Source: Roseburia sp. AM59-24XD (GTDB taxonomy: Bacteria; Bacillota; Clostridia; Lachnospirales; Lachnospiraceae). Taken from it: 64,000 nucleotides of DNA. The notes under the pieces were generated by a model. The model made no database searches. It was not told the origin of the DNA and worked only from the letters and a program-made list of their open reading frames with translations. How positions within the stretch are numbered: position 1 is the first letter of the stretch; every line of letters starts with the position of its first letter. This document shows positions 56,170-64,000 of the stretch, one piece after another. The position numbers were made by a program, and so were the translations under genes. The stretch spans positions 68,270 through 132,269 of the forward strand of contig NZ_QUET01000006.1 of the NCBI RefSeq assembly GCF_003478445.1, read 5' to 3'.

Positions 56170-57486
56170 TTGGCAGCATTAATTCCATACTTTATTTCAA
56201 ATATTTTTCAGATCGGTGCGTATGCTTTCTGTATAGCATATCTGTCCGATGAAATTGCTGAACTGAAGAAACATCCGCTCACAACCGGCATCAGCTTCAT
56301 CGTCATGTACTTTACGTCGATCATCATTCAACGTTACGACAATGACTGGGTGGCCATCGGACTCTCACTGATCCTGAGCCTTTACTGCCTGCTGCTGTAT
56401 CTAAACACCTCCAAAACTCTCAGCCAGTGCTTTAACATCGTTATCTGCGGGTATCTGATCGAAACACTCTGCCAGTGCATCTTTATTTTACTTTTTACCA
56501 TTCTGCATGTTCCTTTGGACGCCAATGGATACAATGATCCCATCTCCCTGTCGATCGTCTTTCTGGGTGCACTGCTTCTGATTCCTGTGCTTTATTTTCT
56601 TCCTGTCCGAAAATGGGTACAGTCTCTGGCGAATATCTCCTACTCGACCTCGCTTATCGTTGTCCTTGTCATGATCATAATCTCCGTAATGAGTCTGAAA
56701 TATAACGATGTGTCGCTTGGTCTTTTGCTGCCGACCGTTACCTCGATCGCCTTCTTCTTTTTTCTCGGCGTTCTGATCATTATGCAGAGTCTTTCAGACC
56801 AGCGGCGCAAGCAGGCGATCCGCGACTATGAAACCTATATGCCGATCCTGAATGATATGATCCAAAATATCCACAAACAGCAGCATTTATACAATAACCA
56901 GATTGCTTCTCTGGTGCATCTTGCCGACTCGTATCACGATTACGATTCACTCAGCCATGCACTGAAAAGCTATTCTAATTTCGAAGAAAATATCATTGAT
57001 AATGAATCGTATTCTTTTCTGCATATCGAAAATAAACTGTTAGCCAGTCTGCTGTACTGTAAATTTCACGAGGCTGCATCCTCCGGAAAAAATCTCATTG
57101 TCACCGTCGATGATTACCATTACGAAAGTCCCTGTACCGACACCGAGATCGTTGACATCGTCGGCATTTTGATCGATAATGCATTGGAGGCATCCGCCGA
57201 AAACGATACCATCTATGTGACTCTCGGAAAACGTTCCGATTCCGGAAATCCGTTCTTCATTAATGTTGCAAATCCCGGTCCCCTGGCGACCCCGTCATTT
57301 GTCCATGATATTTTTGCCACACGCTATACCACCAAAAGAAATCAGGTCGGACACGGTCTGGGACTTGATCTTCTCAAAACCTTTGTCGATACATATAACG
57401 GATCTATCACGGTTGGAAATACCTATCCCGATGAGATCTCTTCATCCGTACATGAGCAATATATCTTTTTTGAAGTAGAAATATAA
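56170..57486 (+). CDS. GHKL sensor histidine kinase, AgrC-like
   Basis: A 438-residue kinase with about six membrane helices in residues 1-210. The dimerisation/phosphorylation segment 'KQQHLYNNQIASLVHLADSY' has the H-x-x-x-N pattern of AgrC-type enzymes, and the ATPase domain has the N box 'DIVGILIDNALEASAENDTI' and a G2-type 'GHGLGLDLLKTFVDTY'. Start is TTG at 56170, with GGAGG eight bases before it. No AgrB or signal-peptide gene is adjacent. It ends 12 bases before hemL. Confidence 0.92.
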   Translation: MAALIPYFISNIFQIGAYAFCIAYLSDEIAELKKHPLTTGISFIVMYFTSIIIQRYDNDWVAIGLSLILSLYCLLLYLNTSKTLSQCFNIVICGYLIETLCQCIFILLFTILHVPLDANGYNDPISLSIVFLGALLLIPVLYFLPVRKWVQSLANISYSTSLIVVLVMIIISVMSLKYNDVSLGLLLPTVTSIAFFFFLGVLIIMQSLSDQRRKQAIRDYETYMPILNDMIQNIHKQQHLYNNQIASLVHLADSYHDYDSLSHALKSYSNFEENIIDNESYSFLHIENKLLASLLYCKFHEAASSGKNLIVTVDDYHYESPCTDTEIVDIVGILIDNALEASAENDTIYVTLGKRSDSGNPFFINVANPGPLATPSFVHDIFATRYTTKRNQVGHGLGLDLLKTFVDTYNGSITVGNTYPDEISSSVHEQYIFFEVEI

Positions 57487-57498
57487 GGAGGCATTAGC

Positions 57499-58769
57499 AT
57501 GACACAATCAGAAGCACTTTTTAACGAAGCCGTTAAATATATCCCGGGCGGAGTCAATTCTCCGGTTCGGGCATTCGGTTCCATCGGAAGCACACCACGC
57601 TTTATCACAAAAGCGGACAAGGCATATATGTGGGATGAGGATGGCAACTGTTATATTGATTATATCGGTTCCTGGGGACCGATGATCCTTGGTCACAACC
57701 ATCCTGCCGTTTTAGAAGCTGTGCTTGACGCGTGCCGTCTCGGCTTAAGCTTCGGTGCTGCCACCCGTCCGGAAGTCACCATGGCAAAGCTGATCTGTGA
57801 TATCGTCCCATCCATCGATATGGTGCGCATGGTCAATTCCGGCACCGAGGCAGTCATGAGTGCAATCCGCACCGCCAGAGGTTACACCGGCAGGGATAAG
57901 ATTGTCAAATTCACCGGATGCTATCATGGACATTCTGATGGTCTTTTGGTCAAAGCAGGCTCCGGTGTAATGACCGCCGGCGTCCCTGACAGTTCGGGTG
58001 TTCCTGCTTCTGTTACAAAAGATACGCTGACCGCGGAGTACAATGATGTGGACAGTGTGCGTACATTGTTTGAGCAATGCGGCGAAGAAATTGCTGCCAT
58101 TATCGTGGAACCGGTCGGTGCCAACATGGGTGTAGTTCCTCCAAAGGAAGTTTTTTTGCAGTCACTGCGTGAAATCTGCAATGCATACGGAAGCGTTCTG
58201 TCTTCGATGAAGTAATCACCGGTTTTCGTCTTTCTCTCTCCGGCGCACAGGGTTATTACGGCGTCACTCCTGACCTGACTACCTTCGGCAAGATTATCGG
58301 TGCCGGCATGCCGGTCGGTGCCTACGGCGGCAGACGAGACATCATGGAGCAGGTTGCTCCGGTCGGAAATGTCTATCAGGCAGGAACCTTAAGCGGCAAT
58401 CCGGTTGCCATGGCTGCCGGCATCACACAGCTTACTCTTTTAAAAGATCATCCGGAATATTATACCGAATTAAATGAAAAGTCTGACCTCTTTTTCGGAC
58501 AGATCAAAGAGCTTCTCCGCCAGAAGGAGCTTCCATGGCAGGTAAATCATGTCGGTTCTATCGGAAGTATTTTCTTTACACAGTCACCGGTTACCGATTA
58601 TGCCAGTGCTAAGACATCGGATGTCAGTGCCTACGCTGCATACTGCAACAAGATGCTCGCACACGGTATTTATATTGCACCGGCACAGTTTGAGGCAATG
58701 TTTATTTCTCTGGCTCACACGAAAGAAGATATTGATATAACTTTAAAGACAATGGCAAAATGCCTGTAA
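57499..58769 (+). CDS. hemL: Glutamate-1-semialdehyde 2,1-aminomutase (one-base frameshift)
   Basis: HemL converts glutamate-1-semialdehyde to 5-aminolevulinate with PLP. '[17 protein letters not shown]' opens the protein; '[20 protein letters not shown]' and '[17 protein letters not shown]' line the cofactor site; the PLP lysine is in '[17 protein letters not shown]'. One G is missing at 58200; restoring it reads '[19 protein letters not shown]' and gives 423 residues. It follows the AgrC-like kinase by 12 bases with its own AAGGAGG, so it is probably in the same transcript. Confidence 0.95.
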
Positions 58770-58793
58770 CATAAAAACAACCAATTCTATCCT

Positions 58794-58848
58794 AAAAGAA
58801 CCTGATTTCTGAGTACTATAAAATAGCTCAAAAGTCAGGTTCTTTTTC
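58794..58848. terminator. Bidirectional terminator between hemL and the sensor kinase
   Basis: AAAGAACCTGA...CTGAG pairs with CTCA...TCAGGTTCTTT, followed by TTTTTC on the plus strand and an A-tract before it. Serves convergent hemL (plus) and the kinase at 58870 (minus). Confidence 0.85.
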
Positions 58849-58869
58849 ATTGCTGTCAACAACATTTCT

Positions 58870-60384
58870 TTACATACTCTGTGCCTCTGCATCCTCCACG
58901 GAACACTCCGTAAATACAAAGGAAAATGTGGTTCCTTCTCCCGGTGTGCTTTCCACCGAAATATCGCCGTCATGTCTTTTGGCGATCTGCTTGGCGATCA
59001 TCAGACCAAGTCCTGTTCCGTTCTGATTCTGCCGTAGCTTTGAGGTATAAAATTTTTCAAAGATATACGGAAGCTGTTCCTCGGGGATGCCAATGCCATG
59101 ATCTTTGATCTGTACAAAAAGCTGTACACTTTCTTTCTGCTCCTTTCGCATCAGAAAAATTTCAATCCTTCCATTTTTCTCTGAAAATTTCACAGCATTG
59201 TCCACAATAATCAGAAACATCTGACGCAGCCTGTCATAGTCTCCCATGATCAGACACGGCTCGTTCTCCGGCATATCTACAACAAATTCAATACCCTTGT
59301 CCTTTCCAAGAATACGACCATGTCTCACCACATCACTGAATATCTGAATCATGCTGATCGGCTCTTTCTCAATCTTAAAATCGGGATTCTGCATTTTCGA
59401 TAAAATGAACAGATCTCCTACCAGACGTTCCATCCCCTGACATTCCTGTACTATTCTCTGATAGTATTCCTGCTCCTGCTCCTCTCCGGCAACCACACCA
59501 TCGGCTAATGCCTCCGAATAGCCGCGCATTACCGTGATCGGTGTCCGAAGTTCATGTGAAACATTGGCAAAGAAATCCTGGCGCACATGATCCAGATTCT
59601 CCCGCTCCTCATTGATCTGGCGCAGACGTCCTGCAAGCTCATCCAGCGCCGACTCCAGCTGCCCGAGCTGAGTATCCCGGCGCACAGTGTTCCGGTCACT
59701 GTAATCACCATCCACCAACCGCTGAATGTCCTTTCTTATCCGTGCGATCGGCCGGGACAGATATTGGGATGCGCCCAGTGCAATAATGCAGGATATCAGC
59801 ATTGCCAGCAATGCGCTCAATGTCAGAAGATACTTTCCCTGACTGACACCCATCTGCTGCCGGTCAAGCATACTGACCATCATTACTGCTCCTGCCGCTT
59901 CTTTGTCATTTTCATCGACATAGATCGGCGTTGCAATCCGCAGGATCACCATACCATACACTTTATCAAAATTAGAGCTGTGAGCTGTTTGTCCCCGAAA
60001 CGCCTTATCCAGTACATCATACATTTCATCGGTCAGACTTTCCGTGTCCGCATTGGTGTAATCCGGTGTCAGCGGATTTGCTGCCTTTTCATTGCTCACG
60101 ATCCACACATCGATCTCATCTGCCCTCTGCAATTCATCGATATCCGCCGAATATCTGGAAAACCGCGCCTTCCTGTCCTTTTGCGCAAGCTTTCCCACAC
60201 GTCCCGCAATGACAGAACACTGCCTGCTCAACGTCTTCGTATAAGAACGCATATAATTGGTTTCATACAATCTCATGAATATGATTCCGATCAGTGCTAC
60301 CGTCACGGCAAGCACCACAATAAATGACAGATATATACGGATCACAATATCATTTCTGCGAAACATACAAATCAAACGCTTCAT
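58870..60384 (-). CDS. Two-component sensor histidine kinase (HAMP/HisKA)
   Basis: A 504-residue kinase: N-terminal helix ('IYLSFIVVLAVTVALIGIIF'), an extracellular sensor part (about residues 35-165), a second helix ('YLLTLSALLAMLISCIIALG') with HAMP, then HisKA with the phospho-His in 'FFANVSHELRTPITVM', N box 'MFLIIVDNAVKFSEKNG', G1 'IKDHGIGIPEEQLPYIFEKF' and G2 'NGTGLGLMIAKQIAKRHDGD'. ATG at 60384 is preferred to the GTG four codons earlier. It is 45 bases after its response regulator. Confidence 0.95.
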   Translation of the reverse strand: MKRLICMFRRNDIVIRIYLSFIVVLAVTVALIGIIFMRLYETNYMRSYTKTLSRQCSVIAGRVGKLAQKDRKARFSRYSADIDELQRADEIDVWIVSNEKAANPLTPDYTNADTESLTDEMYDVLDKAFRGQTAHSSNFDKVYGMVILRIATPIYVDENDKEAAGAVMMVSMLDRQQMGVSQGKYLLTLSALLAMLISCIIALGASQYLSRPIARIRKDIQRLVDGDYSDRNTVRRDTQLGQLESALDELAGRLRQINEERENLDHVRQDFFANVSHELRTPITVMRGYSEALADGVVAGEEQEQEYYQRIVQECQGMERLVGDLFILSKMQNPDFKIEKEPISMIQIFSDVVRHGRILGKDKGIEFVVDMPENEPCLIMGDYDRLRQMFLIIVDNAVKFSEKNGRIEIFLMRKEQKESVQLFVQIKDHGIGIPEEQLPYIFEKFYTSKLRQNQNGTGLGLMIAKQIAKRHDGDISVESTPGEGTTFSFVFTECSVEDAEAQSM

Positions 60385-60429
60385 GACAATAACCACGCCT
60401 TTCCAATCATCTGCTTTTCACTTTGTCCA

Positions 60430-61128
60430 TTACTCTGCTTCTTTTACTTCAAACTTATAACCAACTCCCCAGATGGTCTTAATCCCCCAATCCGGATGTT
60501 CCACCGAGTCTAACTTTGAACGCAGTCGCTTGATATGAGAATCGACGGTCCGGCTGTCCCCGTAATAGTCATAGCCCCACAGACTATCCAACAGATTATC
60601 TCTCGTAAACACCTTATTCGGATGGCTCGCCAGTGTCCACATCGTCTCGATCTCTTTCTTTGTCAGAGGAATCCTCTTGTCGTCCACCTTAAAGGTATAC
60701 TCCTCCAGATTGATATACAGGTTCTTCATCCGGATCACACCCTCCTGCTGCTTCTGCTCCTCCGGCGGTGTAATACGGCGCAGCACAGCGCGGAGTCTTG
60801 CCATAACCTCTCCAGGGCTGAATGGCTTGACAATATAATCGTCCGCTCCGATATCAAGTCCCATGATCTTGTCATAATCCTCTCCTCTTGCCGTGATCAG
60901 TATGATCGGCACACTGGATTCCCTGCGGATCGATCGGCAAACCTCGTAGCCGTCCTTCACCGGCATCATCACATCCAGAAGAATCGCCATCGGCTGATAT
61001 TCACCAAAAAGCCGCTCCGCTTCCAGACCATCCTTTGCGATCACCGGCTCATACCCTTCCTTTCGGACATATGCCGCTAAAATATCTGTGATATCCTTAT
61101 TGTCATCTGCGATCAATATGTATTGCAT
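60430..61128 (-). CDS. OmpR/PhoB family response regulator
   Basis: A 232-residue regulator: receiver with 'ILIADDNKDITDILAAYVRK', phospho-Asp in 'AILLDVMMPVKDGYEVC', conserved Lys in 'DDYIVKPFSPGEVMARLRAV', and a winged-helix domain at the C-terminus ('TKKEIETMWTLASHPNKVFT', 'DSHIKRLRSKLD'). ATG at 61128 is chosen; GGAAGGG lies upstream. First gene of the two-component operon. Element copy B lies immediately upstream and could affect its expression. Confidence 0.95.
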   Translation of the reverse strand: MQYILIADDNKDITDILAAYVRKEGYEPVIAKDGLEAERLFGEYQPMAILLDVMMPVKDGYEVCRSIRRESSVPIILITARGEDYDKIMGLDIGADDYIVKPFSPGEVMARLRAVLRRITPPEEQKQQEGVIRMKNLYINLEEYTFKVDDKRIPLTKKEIETMWTLASHPNKVFTRDNLLDSLWGYDYYGDSRTVDSHIKRLRSKLDSVEHPDWGIKTIWGVGYKFEVKEAE

Positions 61129-61161
61129 ATTTTCCCCTTCCTTCCGAAAATGTCTTGATAT

Positions 61162-61741
61162 TGTATAATCACTAAGACTTCTCTCACCCCTAAAATAACT
61201 CCGGACATAATATTCCTTATGTCGGCGTATGAACAAAAGAATTTTGCCTGCCAAAGCATTGCAGAATCCGTGAACTGAGACTAAAAAATTGTCTTGTCAC
61301 TTACGGATTTCGAAAAGTCTAATTGCTTTGCTGCTTTGATTTTTGATAAACACATCCTTCCGTACTCGTCCCAAGGTGGGATTCAGATGTTTCGAGAGGC
61401 ACTTGCACCCGCCGGTACTTACGCCCCAAGTCTTAACTGACTGTTTGCATTATTTTATGCTTGGGGCGTTATGTACGCTGCGTGGTGCAGTTGTAGCGGG
61501 AGCGTGCCGTCCGAAATAGCTGAGCCCACCCATGGGACTCAGTCGTTCGGATGTGCATTTATCAAAGCATTGCAAAGCAAAGACTTTTCAGAAATCCTAC
61601 TGATCTGCGTCAATTTTTTAGTCTCAGTTCACGGATCAGCTTGTTTCCTGAGGCAAAATTATTATTGGCTTTCCGGACATGACATAAGGAATATTATGGC
61701 TACACATCCTTCTTTCGTGTGGAAGTCTTAGTGATTATACA
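61162..61741. repeat. Long-inverted-repeat element, copy B
   Basis: A 580-base imperfect palindrome, the inverted relative of 9005-9494. The outermost arms, TGTATAATCACTAAGACTTC (61162-61181) and its exact complement (61722-61741), are 20 bases long and not found in copy A. Inside them GACATAATATTCCTTATG recurs inverted at both ends. About 60 bases near 61556-61620 are identical to 9089-9150 of copy A in reverse complement. The apex is around 61430-61465 (GCCCCAAG...CTTGGGGC). No protein-coding gene; the region 61129-61898 holds only this element and promoter-like TATAAT boxes. Confidence 0.9.
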
Positions 61742-61898
61742 TAGTTTATCATAAAAATAAGGAAAAATTATGGCATTTTTTTCTTTCTGTGACATGTTTT
61801 TGCCACGGATGCCGTTTATGATGGTATCATACAATAATAAAGTATAATAACTTATCTGTATAATGACACATACAGACTTACAGAAAGGTATGATGACC

Positions 61899-62537
61899 AT
61901 GAAACATAAACATAATTTATTCCGATGGATCATGCTGCTTCTGGTGTTCTCACTTCTTGCGAATACGGCATCCGTATCTGCCGCATCCAAGAAGAAACGC
62001 AAAAAGACCGAAGCCGTGTCCAAATATTCCTTAAATATGATTTCCACAGATCTGCTTTTATCCGAGGATACCGAGTTGACTGTTGATGGAATCACCAATG
62101 AAACCGTGTCCTTTAAGAGCAGCGACAGCGATGTTGTATCTGTAGACTCCGGGGATTCTGACACAAGCTGTAAACTTACCGGGGAAAACGTAGGAAACGC
62201 CACAATTACCGTTAAGATCAAGGAGAAAGGCTTTCTTTTTTTTAACAGCACCACGACAACTCTTACCTGTAAAGTGACTGTCACTCCATGGGCGTCCAGT
62301 ATCCGCTTTAATCGCAAACAGATTAAAATGGCACCAAACACCCGTAAACATGTGAAAATCATACTACGACCAAGCATCACGACCGAAGATCCTGTATTCA
62401 CATCATCTGATCCCAATATTGCAAGAGTAAATGCATTTAACAAGATTGTTGCCAAATCTCCCGGAATTGCAGTGATCACTGCAACGATCCGAAACGGCAA
62501 CACCGCATCCTGCCGTGTGATCGTCACTGAAAAGTAA
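61899..62537 (+). CDS. Secreted protein with BIG2-type Ig-like domains
   Basis: A 212-residue exported protein. Signal peptide 'FRWIMLLLVFSLLANTASVS' is followed by a basic stretch and two Ig-like (BIG2) units: 'LTVDGITNETVSFKSSDSDV' through 'VGNATITVKIKE', and 'IRFNRKQIKMAPNT' through 'FTSSDPNIARVNAFNKIVAK' to the end. Likely attaches to or modifies the surface. ATG at 61899 is preferred by signal-peptide shape and AAAGG ten bases upstream. Two TATAAT boxes lie at about 61844 and 61859. Confidence 0.8.
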   Translation: MKHKHNLFRWIMLLLVFSLLANTASVSAASKKKRKKTEAVSKYSLNMISTDLLLSEDTELTVDGITNETVSFKSSDSDVVSVDSGDSDTSCKLTGENVGNATITVKIKEKGFLFFNSTTTTLTCKVTVTPWASSIRFNRKQIKMAPNTRKHVKIILRPSITTEDPVFTSSDPNIARVNAFNKIVAKSPGIAVITATIRNGNTASCRVIVTEK

Positions 62538-62570
62538 ATCCTGCTTCTCTAAATTATTTACTCAAAACAG

Positions 62571-62610
62571 AAAATGCCCGAACCGGCTTTGTACCGGAAC
62601 GGGCGTTTTT
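62571..62610. terminator. Bidirectional terminator between the Ig-like protein and murI
   Basis: AAAATGCCCGAACCGG pairs with CCGGAACGGGCGTTTTT around a short loop. The T-run overlaps the murI stop codon (62609-62611). Confidence 0.88.
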
Positions 62611-63400
62611 ATTTTTCAAATAATGACCGGCAAAGTGCCAGTTCTTCTTCTGTATCACGACTATTGTAAAACCGGACCTGTCCCCTTTCCTGCTTGGGAT
62701 TTAAAAGATCCTTTTCCTGAAGACGGCGCCGCATCTCCCGCGCTGTTCCGGAACCTCCGTCATAGATCGTCACCTTGTCGCCGACAACCTGCTGTATCAT
62801 CTCCCGTACAAACGGATAATGCGTACAACCTAATACAATACCATCGACCGGCTCCTTCATGACCGGTGTCAGAAGCTTCTGCAGATATTCTCTCAAATCA
62901 TCTCCGTTCAGATCTCCACGCTCTACAAATTCCATCAAGCCGGGGCATGGCAGCGGAACGATCCGGATCTTGTCCTCATATCGTTTCATCAGGTTACAGA
63001 ACTTCTCCTGCTTGATCGTCATAGGTGTCGCCATGACTACAATTCTGGAACCCGGCTTCTGTACAGCCGCCGGTTTGAGTGCCGGCTCAATTCCAACCAG
63101 AGGAAGCTGCGGATACATCTTGCGAAGCACAGCGACTGCCGCACTCGTTGCCGTATTGCATGCAACCACAACCCCCTTGGCTCCCTGTGCCATCAATGAC
63201 TCCACATGATGGATCGTCAGATCACGAATCTGCTCTGTCGGTCTTGTACCGTACGGGGCATTCACCGAATCTCCGAAATATATAAAATCTTCATGAGGCA
63301 TCACCTTCACAAGCTCGCGAAGGACGCTGATTCCTCCCATGCCGGAATCAAACACACCGATCGGCTGTCTGCATGACTCCTGCTTCTTTTCATTTGACAT
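62609..63400 (-). CDS. murI: Glutamate racemase
   Basis: A 263-residue racemase making D-glutamate for peptidoglycan. The N-terminal 'IGVFDSGMGGISVLREL', first catalytic Cys in 'VVACNTATSAAV' and second in 'IVLGCTHYPFVREMI' are intact. ATG at 63400 has GGAGG ten bases upstream; an in-frame TTG at 63409 is too close to the ribosome site. It begins five bases after the stop of the ArsR-family regulator, so the two are one transcript. Confidence 0.97.
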   Translation of the reverse strand: MSNEKKQESCRQPIGVFDSGMGGISVLRELVKVMPHEDFIYFGDSVNAPYGTRPTEQIRDLTIHHVESLMAQGAKGVVVACNTATSAAVAVLRKMYPQLPLVGIEPALKPAAVQKPGSRIVVMATPMTIKQEKFCNLMKRYEDKIRIVPLPCPGLMEFVERGDLNGDDLREYLQKLLTPVMKEPVDGIVLGCTHYPFVREMIQQVVGDKVTIYDGGSGTAREMRRRLQEKDLLNPKQERGQVRFYNSRDTEEELALCRSLFEK

Positions 63401-63405
63401 GACAA

Positions 63406-63774
63406 TCAATCCTCCTCCACATGCTCCAGTCCCTGATTGATGATTGCCCGGACATGGGCATCTGCAAGAGAGTAAAATACGGATTTACCTTCTCTGCGGC
63501 TACGAACCAGCTTATTCTGTTTCAGAATGCGAAGCTGATGGGAAACCGCCGACTGTGTCATATTCAGTGCCGCAGCCAGATCACAGACACACACCTCTGC
63601 CTCAAAAAGGACAAATAAGATCCGGATTCTTGTAGAGTCACCGAATACCTTAAACAGCTCTGCCAGATCGTATAACACTTCCTCCGGCGGTAACTTTTCA
63701 TTTACTATATTTAACAATTCCTGATGTACCTCAATACTGTCACAACAGTCTAATGCAATATGTTCGTGTTTCAT
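63406..63774 (-). CDS. ArsR/SmtB family metal-sensing repressor
   Basis: A 122-residue winged-helix repressor with two metal sites visible. 'EAEVCVCDLAAALNMTQSAV' carries the alpha-3N Cys pair of CadC/ArsR, with an N-terminal 'DCCDSIEVHQ' that can supply more ligands. The C-terminal helix 'DAHVRAIINQGLEHVEED' has D, H, H, E at spacings 0/+2/+13/+16, exactly those of the SmtB alpha-5 zinc site. It should respond to Zn, Cd or Pb. ATG at 63774 is preferred over 63810. No efflux pump lies on the known side. Confidence 0.92.
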   Translation of the reverse strand: MKHEHIALDCCDSIEVHQELLNIVNEKLPPEEVLYDLAELFKVFGDSTRIRILFVLFEAEVCVCDLAAALNMTQSAVSHQLRILKQNKLVRSRREGKSVFYSLADAHVRAIINQGLEHVEED

Positions 63775-63826
63775 AAAATAATCACGCCTTTCCAGACATC
63801 TGTCTATCAATCATAATCCCTGTATT

Positions 63827-63855
63827 AGTATGTAGGAATCTTACGGGGATGTCAA
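63827..63855 (-). promoter_or_regulatory. Promoter of the ArsR-family gene and murI
   Basis: A consensus TTGACA (63850-63855) and CATACT (63827-63832) 17 bases apart on the minus strand. The regulator probably acts here, but no dyad operator was clear. Confidence 0.55.
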
Positions 63856-63950
63856 GTCGATACCAGAGTAGCGGCTGTTTAATATATGATAACTCAAACT
63901 GATATGTAATGACTTTTGTCAAGAGTAAATTCGAAAAAAATCAAAAAAAA

Positions 63951-64000
63951 TTAATTATTCTGTTTTCTGAAGGCACCCAGAAAGAGCTTCGGAGTATCAG
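63951..64000 (-). CDS. Possible C-terminus of a gene continuing beyond the window
   Basis: Reading in from the window edge on the minus strand gives 'DTPKLFLGAFRKQNN' and a TAA at 63951-63953, followed by two T-runs. It could be the last codons of a gene upstream of the ArsR-family gene. Too short to identify. Confidence 0.3.
   Translation of the reverse strand, partial: DTPKLFLGAFRKQNN

Noticed and set aside
61471-61731. Open reading frame of 86 codons inside element copy B
   Set aside because: It follows the inverted repeat arms and has no counterpart frame in copy A; treated as a by-product of the repeat.
1-64000. CRISPR arrays, tRNA and rRNA genes
   Set aside because: No regularly spaced direct repeats, no cloverleaf with a T-loop sequence and no rRNA-like stretches were noticed on either strand.

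Overview
The window looks like a chromosomal segment of an anaerobic, spore-forming Clostridia of the Lachnospiraceae type. Supporting signs are a spoIIAA-spoIIAB-sigF operon continuing into spoVAA-VAB-VAC, an [FeFe]-hydrogenase maturase gene (hydF), several Lachnospiraceae-style genes of unknown function, AGGAGG-type ribosome sites, frequent TTG/GTG starts and an infC AUU start behind an L20-type leader. No rRNA, tRNA, CRISPR array or prophage was found. Family-level assignment is inference; the genus is not clear.

Layout. 1-7936 (minus): rarA (partial), yigZ, a flippase-like membrane protein, an ABC exporter pair, hydF, proA, degV. 8083-8970 (plus): a DUF3881-like protein. 9005-9494: a non-coding long-inverted-repeat element (copy A). 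9529-13729 (minus): FN3-like secreted protein, Rpn-family nuclease and two tandem tyrosine recombinases, one a remnant. 13937-17344: sporulation operon. 17382-17512: a second type of structured repeat. 17606-26500: zinc-ribbon TPR protein, small protein, valS, and a cell-surface group (transglutaminase-like, Lys-rich secreted, DHHW/AlgX-like, MBOAT). 26571-27990: infC-rpmI-rplT with leader and promoter. 27980-34918: a four-gene operon of unknown function built around an actin/Hsp70-fold protein and a 1200-residue protein. 35129-37410: rfbC, a MerR-like regulator, a membrane protein. 37713-39818 (plus): secreted papain-like protease. 39845-39973: second copy of the structured repeat. 40048-45106: cysS and a sulfate ABC importer with a fused CysT-CysW permease. 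45348-50811: SASP-like protein, unknowns, histidine phosphatase, LysR regulator, FAD oxidoreductase, thrH. 51076-58769: tetrapyrrole genes hemA-hemC-cobA/hemD on the minus strand, divergent from an Agr-like two-component system that runs directly into hemL. 58870-61128: an OmpR-type two-component system. 61162-61741: inverted copy B of the long-inverted-repeat element. 61899-63774: Ig-like secreted protein, murI and an ArsR-family metal sensor.

Twelve places show a conserved gene broken by exactly one missing base, mostly in short homopolymers (hydF, recombinase, sigF, MBOAT, TPR gene twice, the 1200-residue gene, histidine phosphatase, hemC, hemA, LytTR regulator, hemL). The common direction and the essential nature of several of these genes point to sequencing/assembly error rather than decay. 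They are annotated here as single genes with the break noted.

The most interesting unexplained items are (i) the 490-580 bp palindromic element present in two opposed copies 52 kb apart, (ii) the smaller two-copy structured repeat with covarying hairpins and a fixed core sequence, and (iii) the conserved-looking operon at 27980-34918.
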